Below the pieces are notes generated by a model that was given only the letters and a program-made list of their open reading frames with translations, did not search any database and was not told the DNA's origin. DNA of 64,000 nt from Saccharomycopsis phalli (Eukaryota; Ascomycota; Saccharomycetes; Ascoideales; Saccharomycopsidaceae). The DNA is taken from positions 744,001 through 808,000 of the forward strand of contig CP073219.1 of NCBI GenBank assembly GCA_020342235.1, written 5' to 3'. Shown one piece after another: positions 46,319-56,357 of the stretch. Numbering within the stretch: the stretch's first letter is position 1; every line of letters begins with the position of its first letter. Both the position numbers and the translations under genes were made by a program.

Positions 46319-48790
46319 ATGGTCAAATCTACCAATTTCCGCCCAGAAGACCCCAATGCTACCTCTCAGGACGTTGGTTTTTCCAAAGATGGCCCACCCC
46401 CACAGAAGAAGCCCAAGAGGTCAAGCTCTGCGTGTGTGAGGTGTCGAAAAAGACACATCAAGTGTCCTCAGGGCCAGCCGTGTGCCAAGTGCGAGGCTAC
46501 AAATGCAGTGTGCCAGTATACGGAGTCTGAGAACAAGGTAAATGTGTCAATGAAATACCTAACTCAGCTCCATGACGAGATTGCTAGCTTGAAGAAGGAG
46601 AATGCGCACTTGCGCAGTGAAAACAAGATAGACAGGTCTCCATTCAATCCCTTGTGCAGTCATGATCACACGGAGCCTGCCACGTTCAATGATCCCAAGG
46701 GAGGGATCCAGCTAGCCAGCAAGAACATCTCGGTTCCTCCATTGTTGGATGCGTCTAGAAGACTAGTGTACTCCACCACGGGGGACAGATTCTATGTTGG
46801 ATCTTCTTCCATGACGTTGTTTGGGGTCAAGGTGCAGCAGATGATCCCAAAGAAAAAAGATTCCAATATCGAGAAAAACGGAGAGATGAACGCAGTTGAG
46901 AAGATGGCTACTGTAATGGAGCGAGAGGGTCAGGCATACAAGGTGCATATGGAAAAGACAGAGACACGGCCGGAAATGTCAGTGAACTTTACTCTTCCAA
47001 ATTATTCCTACGCCATGCTTCTAATCGACACGTTCATTACTTTTAACGACGGCTGTTTTTACTTCTTCAATGAGGGATTGGTGAAACACAGCCTTCGGCA
47101 ATTGTACCGCAGCCAGATTTCGACGGAAAAGCTCTCAGCGACCGACTCTGTGATCGAGGCCATTCATTTGTGCAAGCTTTTGTTGATATTTGCCATTGGC
47201 GAAATGTACTTGGGAGTAGCCCATGACGCCAATGGTGCAAAGTTGGACGACTCAAACAACCAAGTGCATAGTCTTCCGGGATCATCGTTATTCCAGCAGG
47301 CCTCCAAACTTTTTACAGGACTATTTGCTTCGGGGGCTATTGATAATGTAGCCAGAGAAGGCGGAATCGAGGTGGTGCTTCTTTATGCCTTTTATTTGCA
47401 AGTGGCAGATTCGACAGTAGCATCGTACTTCTACTTTGGAATCGCCTTGAGAGCCTCGTTAATTTTGGGAATGCATGTGGATGCTGAGAAGGACAACTTG
47501 TCCCGGTTTGAACTAGAGCACCGGCGCAGAATATGGTGGACGGTATACATGTTCGAGCGCATGCTCTCGCCCAAAATCGGACAGCCATTGTCGCTAAGTG
47601 ACGACTCTATTTCGACAGATCTTCCTCTGGACTTTCCCATGGCCAATCCCCCAAAAGGCTGCGAACACTACATCTTCCCCGAGGCAGAGTACATCAAAAA
47701 CTGTGTCTCGATAGTCCAGATCAATGCCTTGATATTCTCGACCATGTATCAGAATGCATCCAATGACACTCTCCCTAGCATGTTGGCGATGTTAAAGAGA
47801 CTTCACGACTGGAAGCAGAAGCTCCCGGACTTTTTGAATCCCAACTTTCTGCTCCGCAGCTTTAAAATCTCGCGGTTGGTGACAAACCTCATTACCGAGT
47901 ACTTCCAGGGAGTGAATTTGGCAGTGAGACCGTTATTATTCTTTATGACCACCAAGCAGATTAAGGAGGGAAAGATGGTCGACTTGAGCAAGTTTGACGA
48001 GATCCTCAGCAGCTTATTGAATGCCTCCTTCCAAGGATCGATCAACACAATCAGAGCACTATGGTACTTACATTCGGAGTCAATGCTAGCCGTGTTTGGC
48101 TACATGGACCGAGAGTATTTATTCACGTCGGCAGCGACGTTGGTGTTGTTCAATAGAGCCTTTGGGGTGAACGAAGCCACGTACCTGTACCTTGACCATG
48201 CGCTCTTTATGTTTAGCAGAATGAGAAGTCTAGGCAACAGCCCTGCTCAGCAGAGAAGAGCCCAGCTAATCAACTTAATGCATACGTTGAACTTCAATCA
48301 ATGTTTGAGCGACCTTATTGAAAAGTATGACGATGACAACGTGTACGAGACAAAGCTCAAGACTGCTGACCGGAAACGGCCACCAACCAGCAATTTGGGC
48401 TACAAGGAGAAACGAAAAAAGATGAACAGTAATAGATTTGTATACCAGCGGCAGAAATTGGCTGCAGATATTAACCAAAACGACGTCCAGGATAACGGCC
48501 TCTACAACATTAACGACTTAATATCTGTGAGTCACCCAGTGTCCAACAGCAGGACCAGACCAGGATCCTCGGGAAATACCAGTGCAACCGACCTTGCTTC
48601 TATTCTAAATGACTCTAATGAACCGATCTTCAATACTACAGACGTGGATCTCAACGTTGCCGAATTAGATCTCCCCGACCTCAACTTGGACAGTCTTGAT
48701 TTAGAAATCGACTTTGATGACGTACAATGGTACAGGGAAAATGAGTTTGAGTTTGATAATATCATGAGCAGTAATGCGTTCATTCAATAG
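46319..48790 (+). CDS. Zn2Cys6 fungal transcription factor
   Basis: 823 residues from the ATG at 46319 (MVKSTNFRPEDPN). The binuclear cluster is at about 39-65: CVRCRKRHIKCPQGQPC then AKCEATNAVC, with exact C-X2-C-X6-C-X5-C-X2-C-X6-C spacing, followed by a heptad dimerisation region (YLTQLHDEIASLKKEN). The fungal middle homology region spans about 230-560 with the ELEHRRRIWWTVYMFERML signature. The C terminus is acidic (DLPDLNLDSLDLEIDFDDV), a likely activation domain. I cannot assign an orthologue. The transporter gene follows 146 bp downstream on the same strand, so it is a possible target. Confidence 0.88.
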   Translation: MVKSTNFRPEDPNATSQDVGFSKDGPPPQKKPKRSSSACVRCRKRHIKCPQGQPCAKCEATNAVCQYTESENKVNVSMKYLTQLHDEIASLKKENAHLRSENKIDRSPFNPLCSHDHTEPATFNDPKGGIQLASKNISVPPLLDASRRLVYSTTGDRFYVGSSSMTLFGVKVQQMIPKKKDSNIEKNGEMNAVEKMATVMEREGQAYKVHMEKTETRPEMSVNFTLPNYSYAMLLIDTFITFNDGCFYFFNEGLVKHSLRQLYRSQISTEKLSATDSVIEAIHLCKLLLIFAIGEMYLGVAHDANGAKLDDSNNQVHSLPGSSLFQQASKLFTGLFASGAIDNVAREGGIEVVLLYAFYLQVADSTVASYFYFGIALRASLILGMHVDAEKDNLSRFELEHRRRIWWTVYMFERMLSPKIGQPLSLSDDSISTDLPLDFPMANPPKGCEHYIFPEAEYIKNCVSIVQINALIFSTMYQNASNDTLPSMLAMLKRLHDWKQKLPDFLNPNFLLRSFKISRLVTNLITEYFQGVNLAVRPLLFFMTTKQIKEGKMVDLSKFDEILSSLLNASFQGSINTIRALWYLHSESMLAVFGYMDREYLFTSAATLVLFNRAFGVNEATYLYLDHALFMFSRMRSLGNSPAQQRRAQLINLMHTLNFNQCLSDLIEKYDDDNVYETKLKTADRKRPPTSNLGYKEKRKKMNSNRFVYQRQKLAADINQNDVQDNGLYNINDLISVSHPVSNSRTRPGSSGNTSATDLASILNDSNEPIFNTTDVDLNVAELDLPDLNLDSLDLEIDFDDVQWYRENEFEFDNIMSSNAFIQ

Positions 48791-48936
48791 AATTTGACTA
48801 CATATGATCGGGGTGTTTTAATGTACATGTAGGCTATCTAGACTGATAGGAAAGAGCCATCCTGCATCATGACTAATCATATGCATCTGGCAGTCTGACA
48901 CTCTACCAACTCCACTGTCACCACGAATCTTAGCCA

Positions 48937-50343
48937 ATGGCCCTTGGAATCAGAACTCTCGAGGAGGTTCTTAGACAATTCAAAAGAAAAGACAACCCTG
49001 AAATCCCGTTGGATACAATAGCCAGCACCTTTTCGCCTGCAGAAATAAACCCCGAGACACCTAATGATAAGACTAACGAGCAAGATCTCGACTTCCCTGA
49101 AGGTGGGATAAGGGCATGGACAACGGTTGCGGGTTCGTTCATGGGACTCATGAATACCTTTGGATTAATCAACAGCACTGCGGCCATAGAGGCTTATATT
49201 TCTAAGCATCAGCTTGCCGGGGTATCTGCATCGGTCATTGGATGGGTGTTTTCCATATATCTCTGTGTTGCGTTGCTCTTTGGGATCTTGACTGGGAATT
49301 TATTTGATGTCAAAGGTCCCAAGATTCCCATTTTGCTCGGGGCCATATTTACGTTTGCAGGGGTCTTTGCCATGGCCAATTGTACCAGCATTTATCAATT
49401 TGTCTTGTCCTTCAGTGTCGTCGCCGGTCTAGGAGGTGCGGTTCAGACGTCGGCCTTGCTTGGGGTAATATCCCACTACTTTTACCGTAAGAGAGGGCTT
49501 GCTATTGGCATTGCTACCGTTGGTGGGTCAGTTGGTGGTGCCGTGTTTCCGTTGGTTTTGCGGAAACTATACCAAGAACTTGGATTCCAGTGGGCTATTC
49601 GAATATTTGCATTTATTCTTGCCGCTTGCAATCTATCGGCGTTCTTTCTCATCACTCCTAGGTTTCTGCCCAAGCAGATGCAATCACGGCACAACACCAA
49701 ATGGCACCAGTCGGTCAAGCACTTTATCAACGACCAGGTTGATTTCAAAGGATTTAAAGATATGCGGTTTTTATTTGCCTGCCTCGGAGTATCCTTTTCC
49801 GAGCTCTTGTTGGTGGCTACCAACACCTACATTGTGTCCTATGCGCTTCAAAAGGGAAACTCAGAAAACACTTCATACTTGTATGTCACCATTATCAATG
49901 CAGTAGGCGTCATTGCCAGAGTGTTTTCCGGGTTGTGCTCAGATAAGCTTGGGAAATTCAACCTAATGACCGTCATGGTCTTTTTTACTTCCTTCTTTTG
50001 CGTCGTGGTTTGGCTTCCATTCGGTCACAAGCCAATTGGTCTTTACATGTTCTGCATATGCTACGGTATTGCCTCGGCCGCCGTCTTGAGTCTTAGTCCA
50101 GTGTGTATCAGTCAAATTTCCAGAGTGGAACAATTTGGAAAGCGATATACTACTTGTTATTTCCTCGTGGCGCTTTTCGCCTTGGTTGGTATCCCGCTTT
50201 CTGGTTTATTCATTGGAACAAATGGCACAGATAGAGACTATGATAACTTTATCATTTTCGTTAGCATCGTTGGGTTTTGTGGCTCTCTCTGTTGGTTTTT
50301 GTCTCGCTATTTTGCTGTTCAATTAAAGTTGTGTATTTATTAG
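48937..50343 (+). CDS. Monocarboxylate-porter-family MFS transporter (MCH-like)
   Basis: 468 residues with about 12 membrane helices. The family signature [D/E]GGxxAW appears as FPEGGIRAWTTVAGSF just before helix 1, and helix 5 has ATVGGSVGGAVFPLVLR. The MCT/Mch family in yeasts includes riboflavin (Mch5) and poorly characterised carriers; no substrate can be assigned from sequence. The N-terminal 50 residues are cytosolic and hydrophilic. A Zn2Cys6 regulator gene lies directly upstream on the same strand. Confidence 0.85.
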   Translation: MALGIRTLEEVLRQFKRKDNPEIPLDTIASTFSPAEINPETPNDKTNEQDLDFPEGGIRAWTTVAGSFMGLMNTFGLINSTAAIEAYISKHQLAGVSASVIGWVFSIYLCVALLFGILTGNLFDVKGPKIPILLGAIFTFAGVFAMANCTSIYQFVLSFSVVAGLGGAVQTSALLGVISHYFYRKRGLAIGIATVGGSVGGAVFPLVLRKLYQELGFQWAIRIFAFILAACNLSAFFLITPRFLPKQMQSRHNTKWHQSVKHFINDQVDFKGFKDMRFLFACLGVSFSELLLVATNTYIVSYALQKGNSENTSYLYVTIINAVGVIARVFSGLCSDKLGKFNLMTVMVFFTSFFCVVVWLPFGHKPIGLYMFCICYGIASAAVLSLSPVCISQISRVEQFGKRYTTCYFLVALFALVGIPLSGLFIGTNGTDRDYDNFIIFVSIVGFCGSLCWFLSRYFAVQLKLCIY

Positions 50344-50595
50344 TTGGCCATGCAAGGCAGTAACCATTTACTCTTTTCCAATTCAGTGCACGATTTCACT
50401 GCAATATCGCCATAAGAGATATTGTTCGCATATCGGGCATTTTGTTCCATTTAATACGAATTGACAATGTTTAGTTTTAAAGCGTGTGTATGATACTTGT
50501 ACCCAAATACAGGCCAAACAATAAGTGACTACGTCACATCAGGCACCTTGATACAAAATAAATAGCTACACTAATCATTCAAGAAATACGGAATT

Positions 50596-53500
50596 CTAAT
50601 TACATACCCTCTTAGCCCAATTACTGATATCATTCTTTGCCCAGTCTTTCACTCTCTTGTGCTCATTCCCTATGAGCAGAGTTTTCAACGCCAATTTCTT
50701 TATTTTAAGATCGTTGGTTATCTTCTCCCTCAAACTCAAGTACGCCATGTACCCGTATCTTGTGACCAATATATCAGTGCCATTACTAATAGTCTGAATA
50801 CTATTAACAAGCTGAAACACCAAGTCCTTGGCCCTCATGTTTAAATACGGAGATGATTCCAAAGAGAAGATCCAGTCAATGACTCCCGAGTCTTTCAATA
50901 GCACAATATCCCGTGAATTCGTTATACTTGGAATGAGGTTCTCCAAGAGCCAGAACAATTCCTTGTGATATGCTTTTGAATCTTCCGCATTAGTCAAACT
51001 ATGAAACAATGGAATATCGTTTTTACTTAAACCAACCATTCCCAATAAATATTTGTAAGCTTTTTCGTACAAGAAGTGACCCGGGTTAACAATAATGGGC
51101 ACAAATTTGGCTAACATGTTATAGATGATTGCAGAAAAATTCTCTGGAGACTCTTCTTTAAATGAAGACAAAATTTTGAGCAATAACACTTTAACGAGGT
51201 CAAATTCACGATAGGAAGATTCTGTGTTGATGATATTGAATAGGATGGTTAGCGAAATCTTCAGTACAGTAGCATCGTGTGACCCTAAACAGTGGATTAG
51301 ATATTCTAACGCGCCAATTTCAACCAATTTTCGTACATCCAACTTTGGTTTCGAATCTTCAAAATTCAAAATCTCTTCGTTATTGATAATCAACAAAAGA
51401 TAAAATCTGGGATCGTACACCGTGGAAAATTCAATGTCATCTGATAATGAGTCAACTGGTTGCAAGAATTGCTTACTCAACGTAATGACGAGGCGATTAT
51501 CTGACTTGGAAATAAAAGTTCCAGGTTCGTCAAACTCCCATTCTATTCTGTAATCATTTACCCAAGAACTAGACATATCTGTCTCGATATCATTCAAGAT
51601 ATCAAATAGTAATAGATCGTACTTAGAAATAGTACCAGAATACAACACCAATATCTTTTCTCTAACGGAGAAGGAAGAGTTCTTTGCAGCCTTGAACAAT
51701 TGCTGGATGATTAAAGCACAAGAGTATTTGATTGCCGAGTCTCCATGAGGATATGCCAATTGATTCATGTTGTTGTTAAGAAAGATCTGTAAGAGCTTAT
51801 TACTATTCTTTCCTCTATAACCCAAACTGATAATATATGTCAAGATAGCCTGTTCTAAAACCCATGATTTATGATTCAAGATGATTTCAAATTGAGAATC
51901 AATCAAATTATGGTTGACAAGGCTCCATATATCCACAGACTTGATCAAACCTTCAAGTTCAATTAAGAAGTTGAAAAATTGATTCCCCAACTGATCATTT
52001 TCTGCAAGTTTCTTGTTAATGTAAAGGAAACACTTGTTCAAATACGGTTGAATAATAGCCGAGATATTATCAAACTTGCGGATGAATTGGATAAGTGATA
52101 CTCTAAAAATATCCACCTCAGAATCCTTTATATAATAATTTAATAATAACAGGAGTTGTTCTTCAGTTAAGTACTTGTAGCACGCATTGGCTAATTCTAA
52201 TGAGTCTGCAAATGTCATTTTCGTGTAAGTATCCAATAGAATTGCTGCCTGTTTATCAAAAAAGGCTTGAGCAGATAGATCATCAATTAATAAATCAATA
52301 GTCTCTTGAGATATACTCTTCATAATAAGAGAATTCAACTGGGGATCCTCATTATAATGGCCAATTAAATAAATGGCAAATTGAGAGTTTGCAATAATTA
52401 AATGTCTCAACAATTTATGATACTTGTCAAGGTTCCCAGTCAAAATATCAGCTACTTGCTTGAATTTAGTTATTTCAGGAACTAAATCGAGCAATATATC
52501 AACATTAGCTGTCTCCAATACATCGATAAATTCTTGCTCGCTTATACTAATATCCCTCTTAATATACTCTGCCAATACTAAATCTAAACAGGAGTCTAGT
52601 AAAGTCAAGTTTTCATTCTTCACAGTCCAGATATTATGAACAAGTAAGTCTTCATTCAAATTCTTGTTAACAAGTTCCGAAAATTTCTCCAATAAATCAG
52701 TTGGACAAGAGTGTCTTAAAGGTTTCAAGACCTGTCCCATGTTGTTGAGAAATGAAATTTCTGGAGTACGCTCAAGGAATTTAGTAACAATATAATATGA
52801 TCCGGAAGCAGATAAATAATCTGTTATTGAGGCCTTTGTGTCTTTTCCTGAGGCTAGCTCATACAAACCATAGATTAAGTCCAAGTCTGTGGCATAAGTT
52901 TCGTTATTGATTCCAGTTATTATCCCCTGATAGTAACTTGTAGGAGGATTGCACTTGAACTTTTTAGGTAGACTCTGCGATCTCTCCAATAAAGGTTCGA
53001 TGGATTCATTTTTAATGTAATCCTTGAACAAATTTGCAATACCTTGCACTGGCTCTCCGATAAGCACCAAATATTTGCAAAACACAATAAGCCAAGTCAA
53101 GGTCTCTGGGGACTCGAAATATTTATACTGATCAAACAATATAACAAGAAAAGTACTCACCTGGTTGTATTTTGTGTTGGCTAAATCCAAGTATTTATAT
53201 GGTGCCATTGATCTAGATATTACTTGATCCAACAATGGCCAAACAGGTGAACCCGTCAACTTTAATGAGTCGACTAATGCAACTACCTGGTTGACCAAGG
53301 TATCGGAGTTGAATACTATAGTTTGACCCAATAGTTGAGACAAGAGGGGTGTAACACTCGCCGATAGATTTCCCATGGAAAGCTTAACTAGGTTCACAAA
53401 CAACGAATGTGAATCTTTGGTGCTGCTCTGCCATTTTTGGGCAATAATATTGTTAGATTGTAACTGCAACTGGAAGTACTTGTCCAAAATAAGCAATTCA

Positions 53501-55137
53501 ATGTTAGTGAAGGACGTCTTGCTTATGAAGTTGTTAAAATACAGATTTAACAACGACAAGCTGTTATTCAGAATAGTGATGTTGCTGAGGTACTTGAAGT
53601 AGCTGATAATGATGTCAAGTAATGGAGTAATCAACAATTCATTAGGTGTGGAAAATATCAGTAATAATTCGGATGCCTCAGGTAGTTGATTTTGAAACTT
53701 TGTTAACAAGTGCGTCTTATTCCAGTTGTTGGCATCGTAATAGTCAAGAATCTTTGGTAATTTTTGAAACGAAAACAAAAGCAACTGCAAAGCAAGTTGC
53801 TTAATCAACAAATTATTTGATTTTAAACATTTACCTAAAGAAGTTCTGTTAAGACAACTTGGCAATAACGACTGCATGACCAACTCATTATTAGGAGAAG
53901 GAGAAAATGAAGCAACATGTGACGGAGGTGCTGAGACGATTGGTAAGTTTATAATTTTCTGAAGCAATAAGCATTGACCTATCCAATAAAATGTGAGCTT
54001 AGGCTCAAAGTTTCCATTAATGGACAGGACATAAGAGGCGTATACTGGCACCAATTCGGGGATTTTCTTTAAAATCTCCTCGACCAAATTTAACTGCAAT
54101 TTGTTATCCCAAGGGTGCAACTCGATCATAATATTGTAGATGAAGATATTCAAAATGGTAAACTTTTTTCCCTGAATAGTCACGGAATTTGGACTGTCGT
54201 TATCTATCCATGGATGAGTGTGTACTGGCAAACCAATGGAAGACTTGTTATTCAACAAAAACTCGAGCAAAAACCCATGAAAAGATTGGTTAATATTTTC
54301 GCTGGTGATATAGTACAAAGGCAATAGGGACCCGATATTCCACTGGTTAAAGTACTTCAGTTTTGTAGACTTTCCGACCAACGGATCGTTTAGAATCAAG
54401 CCAAAGACGCTAATAGACAAGAGAATGATATCAAAACTATCGTATTTACTCATGTACTTGAACATGTTGGTGGTTATTTTCCTCTGGTTACTGTTGTTCA
54501 TGTCAACGATGTCTTTTCTCATTTTACTTTGCTGGATCACGGTCAACCAAAACTTGATGAAATTGTGGCGGATGGATCTCTTGGACAACCTGGCATGCAT
54601 CTTTATTTCCTGCTTATTAGGGACTAATAGTTTGGGCAAGACTGCCAACTCGACGTTGAATAGATGTAGCACTTCTTCCATGAGAATGCCTCCATTGTAC
54701 TGAACAATCTCAAGCAACAAAGCCAAGAGAGGGTTTGTGGTGGCAGGGCGCATTGAACTCAAGTCTCTATTTACGACTTTGAAATTGGAAATGGTTAAAA
54801 ACCCATTTTTGAGCAACTGCAACATGGCAGGGTTCAATTGAGGTTGGCCCACACAGTACTGGACAAGTTTTGTGAACTTCAAAGTGGCATCAGTATGATT
54901 GACGTGGTCATTGGAGATGGAGAAGTAGTTCCAGAGCTGAATGACTTGGTTTCCAAAGTTCTTTGTCACCACAAACTCCACGAGCCCGTCCAAATGGTCT
55001 TCTACCAGAGACCCTTCGATTTTGGCGATCAATTCACCCAACTGACCCAACAACTGAGTATCCAATGAGCTGTTGACGTATTTTTCGCCATTTCCATGAT
55101 GATTCTTGTGCTTTGGCCTTTGTTCCTCGCTCATCAT
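50596..55137 (-). CDS. URB1: Urb1/Npa1, nucleolar 60S ribosome-biogenesis factor
   Basis: Large nucleolar protein of early pre-60S particles, with Rsa3, Dbp6 and Nop8. 1513 residues (1764 in yeast), largely alpha-helical repeats. The N-terminal Npa1 domain is recognisable: LSKRSIRHNFIKFWLTVI (about 180-200), RKDIVDMNN and STKLKYFNQWNIGSL (about 255-270). The start has two adjacent ATGs. An RRPE-like TGAAATTTTTT lies just upstream on the coding strand (55166-55156), with a GATGCGATC PAC-like element beyond, as expected for this regulon. Confidence 0.88.
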   Translation of the reverse strand: MMSEEQRPKHKNHHGNGEKYVNSSLDTQLLGQLGELIAKIEGSLVEDHLDGLVEFVVTKNFGNQVIQLWNYFSISNDHVNHTDATLKFTKLVQYCVGQPQLNPAMLQLLKNGFLTISNFKVVNRDLSSMRPATTNPLLALLLEIVQYNGGILMEEVLHLFNVELAVLPKLLVPNKQEIKMHARLSKRSIRHNFIKFWLTVIQQSKMRKDIVDMNNSNQRKITTNMFKYMSKYDSFDIILLSISVFGLILNDPLVGKSTKLKYFNQWNIGSLLPLYYITSENINQSFHGFLLEFLLNNKSSIGLPVHTHPWIDNDSPNSVTIQGKKFTILNIFIYNIMIELHPWDNKLQLNLVEEILKKIPELVPVYASYVLSINGNFEPKLTFYWIGQCLLLQKIINLPIVSAPPSHVASFSPSPNNELVMQSLLPSCLNRTSLGKCLKSNNLLIKQLALQLLLFSFQKLPKILDYYDANNWNKTHLLTKFQNQLPEASELLLIFSTPNELLITPLLDIIISYFKYLSNITILNNSLSLLNLYFNNFISKTSFTNIELLILDKYFQLQLQSNNIIAQKWQSSTKDSHSLFVNLVKLSMGNLSASVTPLLSQLLGQTIVFNSDTLVNQVVALVDSLKLTGSPVWPLLDQVISRSMAPYKYLDLANTKYNQVSTFLVILFDQYKYFESPETLTWLIVFCKYLVLIGEPVQGIANLFKDYIKNESIEPLLERSQSLPKKFKCNPPTSYYQGIITGINNETYATDLDLIYGLYELASGKDTKASITDYLSASGSYYIVTKFLERTPEISFLNNMGQVLKPLRHSCPTDLLEKFSELVNKNLNEDLLVHNIWTVKNENLTLLDSCLDLVLAEYIKRDISISEQEFIDVLETANVDILLDLVPEITKFKQVADILTGNLDKYHKLLRHLIIANSQFAIYLIGHYNEDPQLNSLIMKSISQETIDLLIDDLSAQAFFDKQAAILLDTYTKMTFADSLELANACYKYLTEEQLLLLLNYYIKDSEVDIFRVSLIQFIRKFDNISAIIQPYLNKCFLYINKKLAENDQLGNQFFNFLIELEGLIKSVDIWSLVNHNLIDSQFEIILNHKSWVLEQAILTYIISLGYRGKNSNKLLQIFLNNNMNQLAYPHGDSAIKYSCALIIQQLFKAAKNSSFSVREKILVLYSGTISKYDLLLFDILNDIETDMSSSWVNDYRIEWEFDEPGTFISKSDNRLVITLSKQFLQPVDSLSDDIEFSTVYDPRFYLLLIINNEEILNFEDSKPKLDVRKLVEIGALEYLIHCLGSHDATVLKISLTILFNIINTESSYREFDLVKVLLLKILSSFKEESPENFSAIIYNMLAKFVPIIVNPGHFLYEKAYKYLLGMVGLSKNDIPLFHSLTNAEDSKAYHKELFWLLENLIPSITNSRDIVLLKDSGVIDWIFSLESSPYLNMRAKDLVFQLVNSIQTISNGTDILVTRYGYMAYLSLREKITNDLKIKKLALKTLLIGNEHKRVKDWAKNDISNWAKRVCN

Positions 55138-55226
55138 TACAGGATGCCTAGTAGGAAAAAATTTCAGGCATTGATCGCATCATGCATAAATCCATGGGAG
55201 CAGATACCCAGTGGAGATGATTGTAA

Positions 55227-55270
55227 ATGCTATAGGAAAACCATTGTAATGCTATAGGAAAACCATTGTA
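55227..55270. repeat. 22-bp direct repeat, 2 copies
   Basis: Two tandem copies of AATGCTATAGGAAAACCATT followed by GT, with a degenerate third (AATGCTACAGAAAAA) at 55292. They lie in the 209-bp spacer upstream of URB1 and downstream of CSM1. Confidence 0.85.
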
Positions 55271-55346
55271 ATACTCAGAAATACAAATGTAAATGCTACA
55301 GAAAAAAAGCAGTATTTATACATGAATAGTTTGCAGACATTTTTTT

Positions 55347-56204
55347 TTATTTTTTACCCTCGCCGATTTCGCTGTGGCTAACCTCGCTCACATCCCTACC
55401 CAGTTCCTTTGTTCCCAGTTTATTCAAAGCCCTTGACAACTTTTGATAAAACTGGGGCAATGTTTCCACGGGAAACGTCAAAGTATCAAAGAAATACTCG
55501 GGCAAGACCTGCTTCAATTCATGGTTGTCGTCGTCCAAGACCGGGCTGTATATTATCTCTACTGAGTTTTCTTCCTGGCGACTCAAGATGAGTCTATAGT
55601 TGATTTCCCCCTTGGAGCCCATTTGGTTGCAGATAAATATTAGGTTATTTTCGTCGGTGTCGTTGACCTGGCTGACTCTGATTCCGCATGCGTTTTCTAT
55701 GAAATCTTGGACGATCTCAAACTTTTCAATGATGTTTTCATTGTCAATCAACTGATTTGTTGTCTGGTTGATGGACTGCTCGACGTCATCGCGGCTGAAA
55801 TCACTGGAGTACTGCAACTTTTTCTTCAATTGCTGGTTCTCCTTTATTAGCCGCTGTATGAGTATCTTGTCCTTGACGGAGTCGTCGTCGATTACGTCCA
55901 ACACTTCGTGGTCAATGGGCAAGTCTGCCTTGCTGATGAGAAGCTTGATGATTCTATTTGATATTTCGAGCCGCTCGTTTGTCAATTTCTGGTACTGCTC
56001 GAAGTTGTTGTCTTTTTCCTGATTCAATTCCTCGACCAACTTATCAATCAAGTGCTTGTTAGCCATGCCGGTGTTGCTTATGCTTTCGCCAATCAAGTGC
56101 TCCAATTCGACTCTGGAGTTTTCAATGAGGTCGTTTGAGTGCTCATGCTTGATATTTTTCGGCTTGGCGATCTCCTTGTTGACTTTGGCTTTCTTTGGAG
56201 CCAT
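55347..56204 (-). CDS. CSM1: Csm1, monopolin/kinetochore clamp subunit
   Basis: Homodimeric coiled-coil protein of monopolin, which co-orients sister kinetochores in meiosis I in S. cerevisiae and, with Lrs4, works at rDNA and at centromeres. The ATG at 56204 (MAPKKAKVNKEI) gives 285 residues against 190 in yeast. Long heptad regions cover about 45-165. The C-terminal globular domain (about 180-270) has SVEIIYSPVLDDDNHELKQV, then LPEYFFDTLTFPVETLPQFY, the Csm1/Pcs1 signature. The basic N-terminal extension could be a nuclear or DNA-binding segment. Confidence 0.85.
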   Translation of the reverse strand: MAPKKAKVNKEIAKPKNIKHEHSNDLIENSRVELEHLIGESISNTGMANKHLIDKLVEELNQEKDNNFEQYQKLTNERLEISNRIIKLLISKADLPIDHEVLDVIDDDSVKDKILIQRLIKENQQLKKKLQYSSDFSRDDVEQSINQTTNQLIDNENIIEKFEIVQDFIENACGIRVSQVNDTDENNLIFICNQMGSKGEINYRLILSRQEENSVEIIYSPVLDDDNHELKQVLPEYFFDTLTFPVETLPQFYQKLSRALNKLGTKELGRDVSEVSHSEIGEGKK

Positions 56205-56357
56205 GGTGGGATGCGCGGAATATTTTTTGCAAGAAAAACTACTATGCAAGGCTGGGCATGGGGGCTACAGCAGGTACCAGTGAACCATTTTAATTAATTA
56301 ACAGCATTAAAATCTAAACAAAATAAATAAAAATCATCATAATCATCAAGGGTCTTT

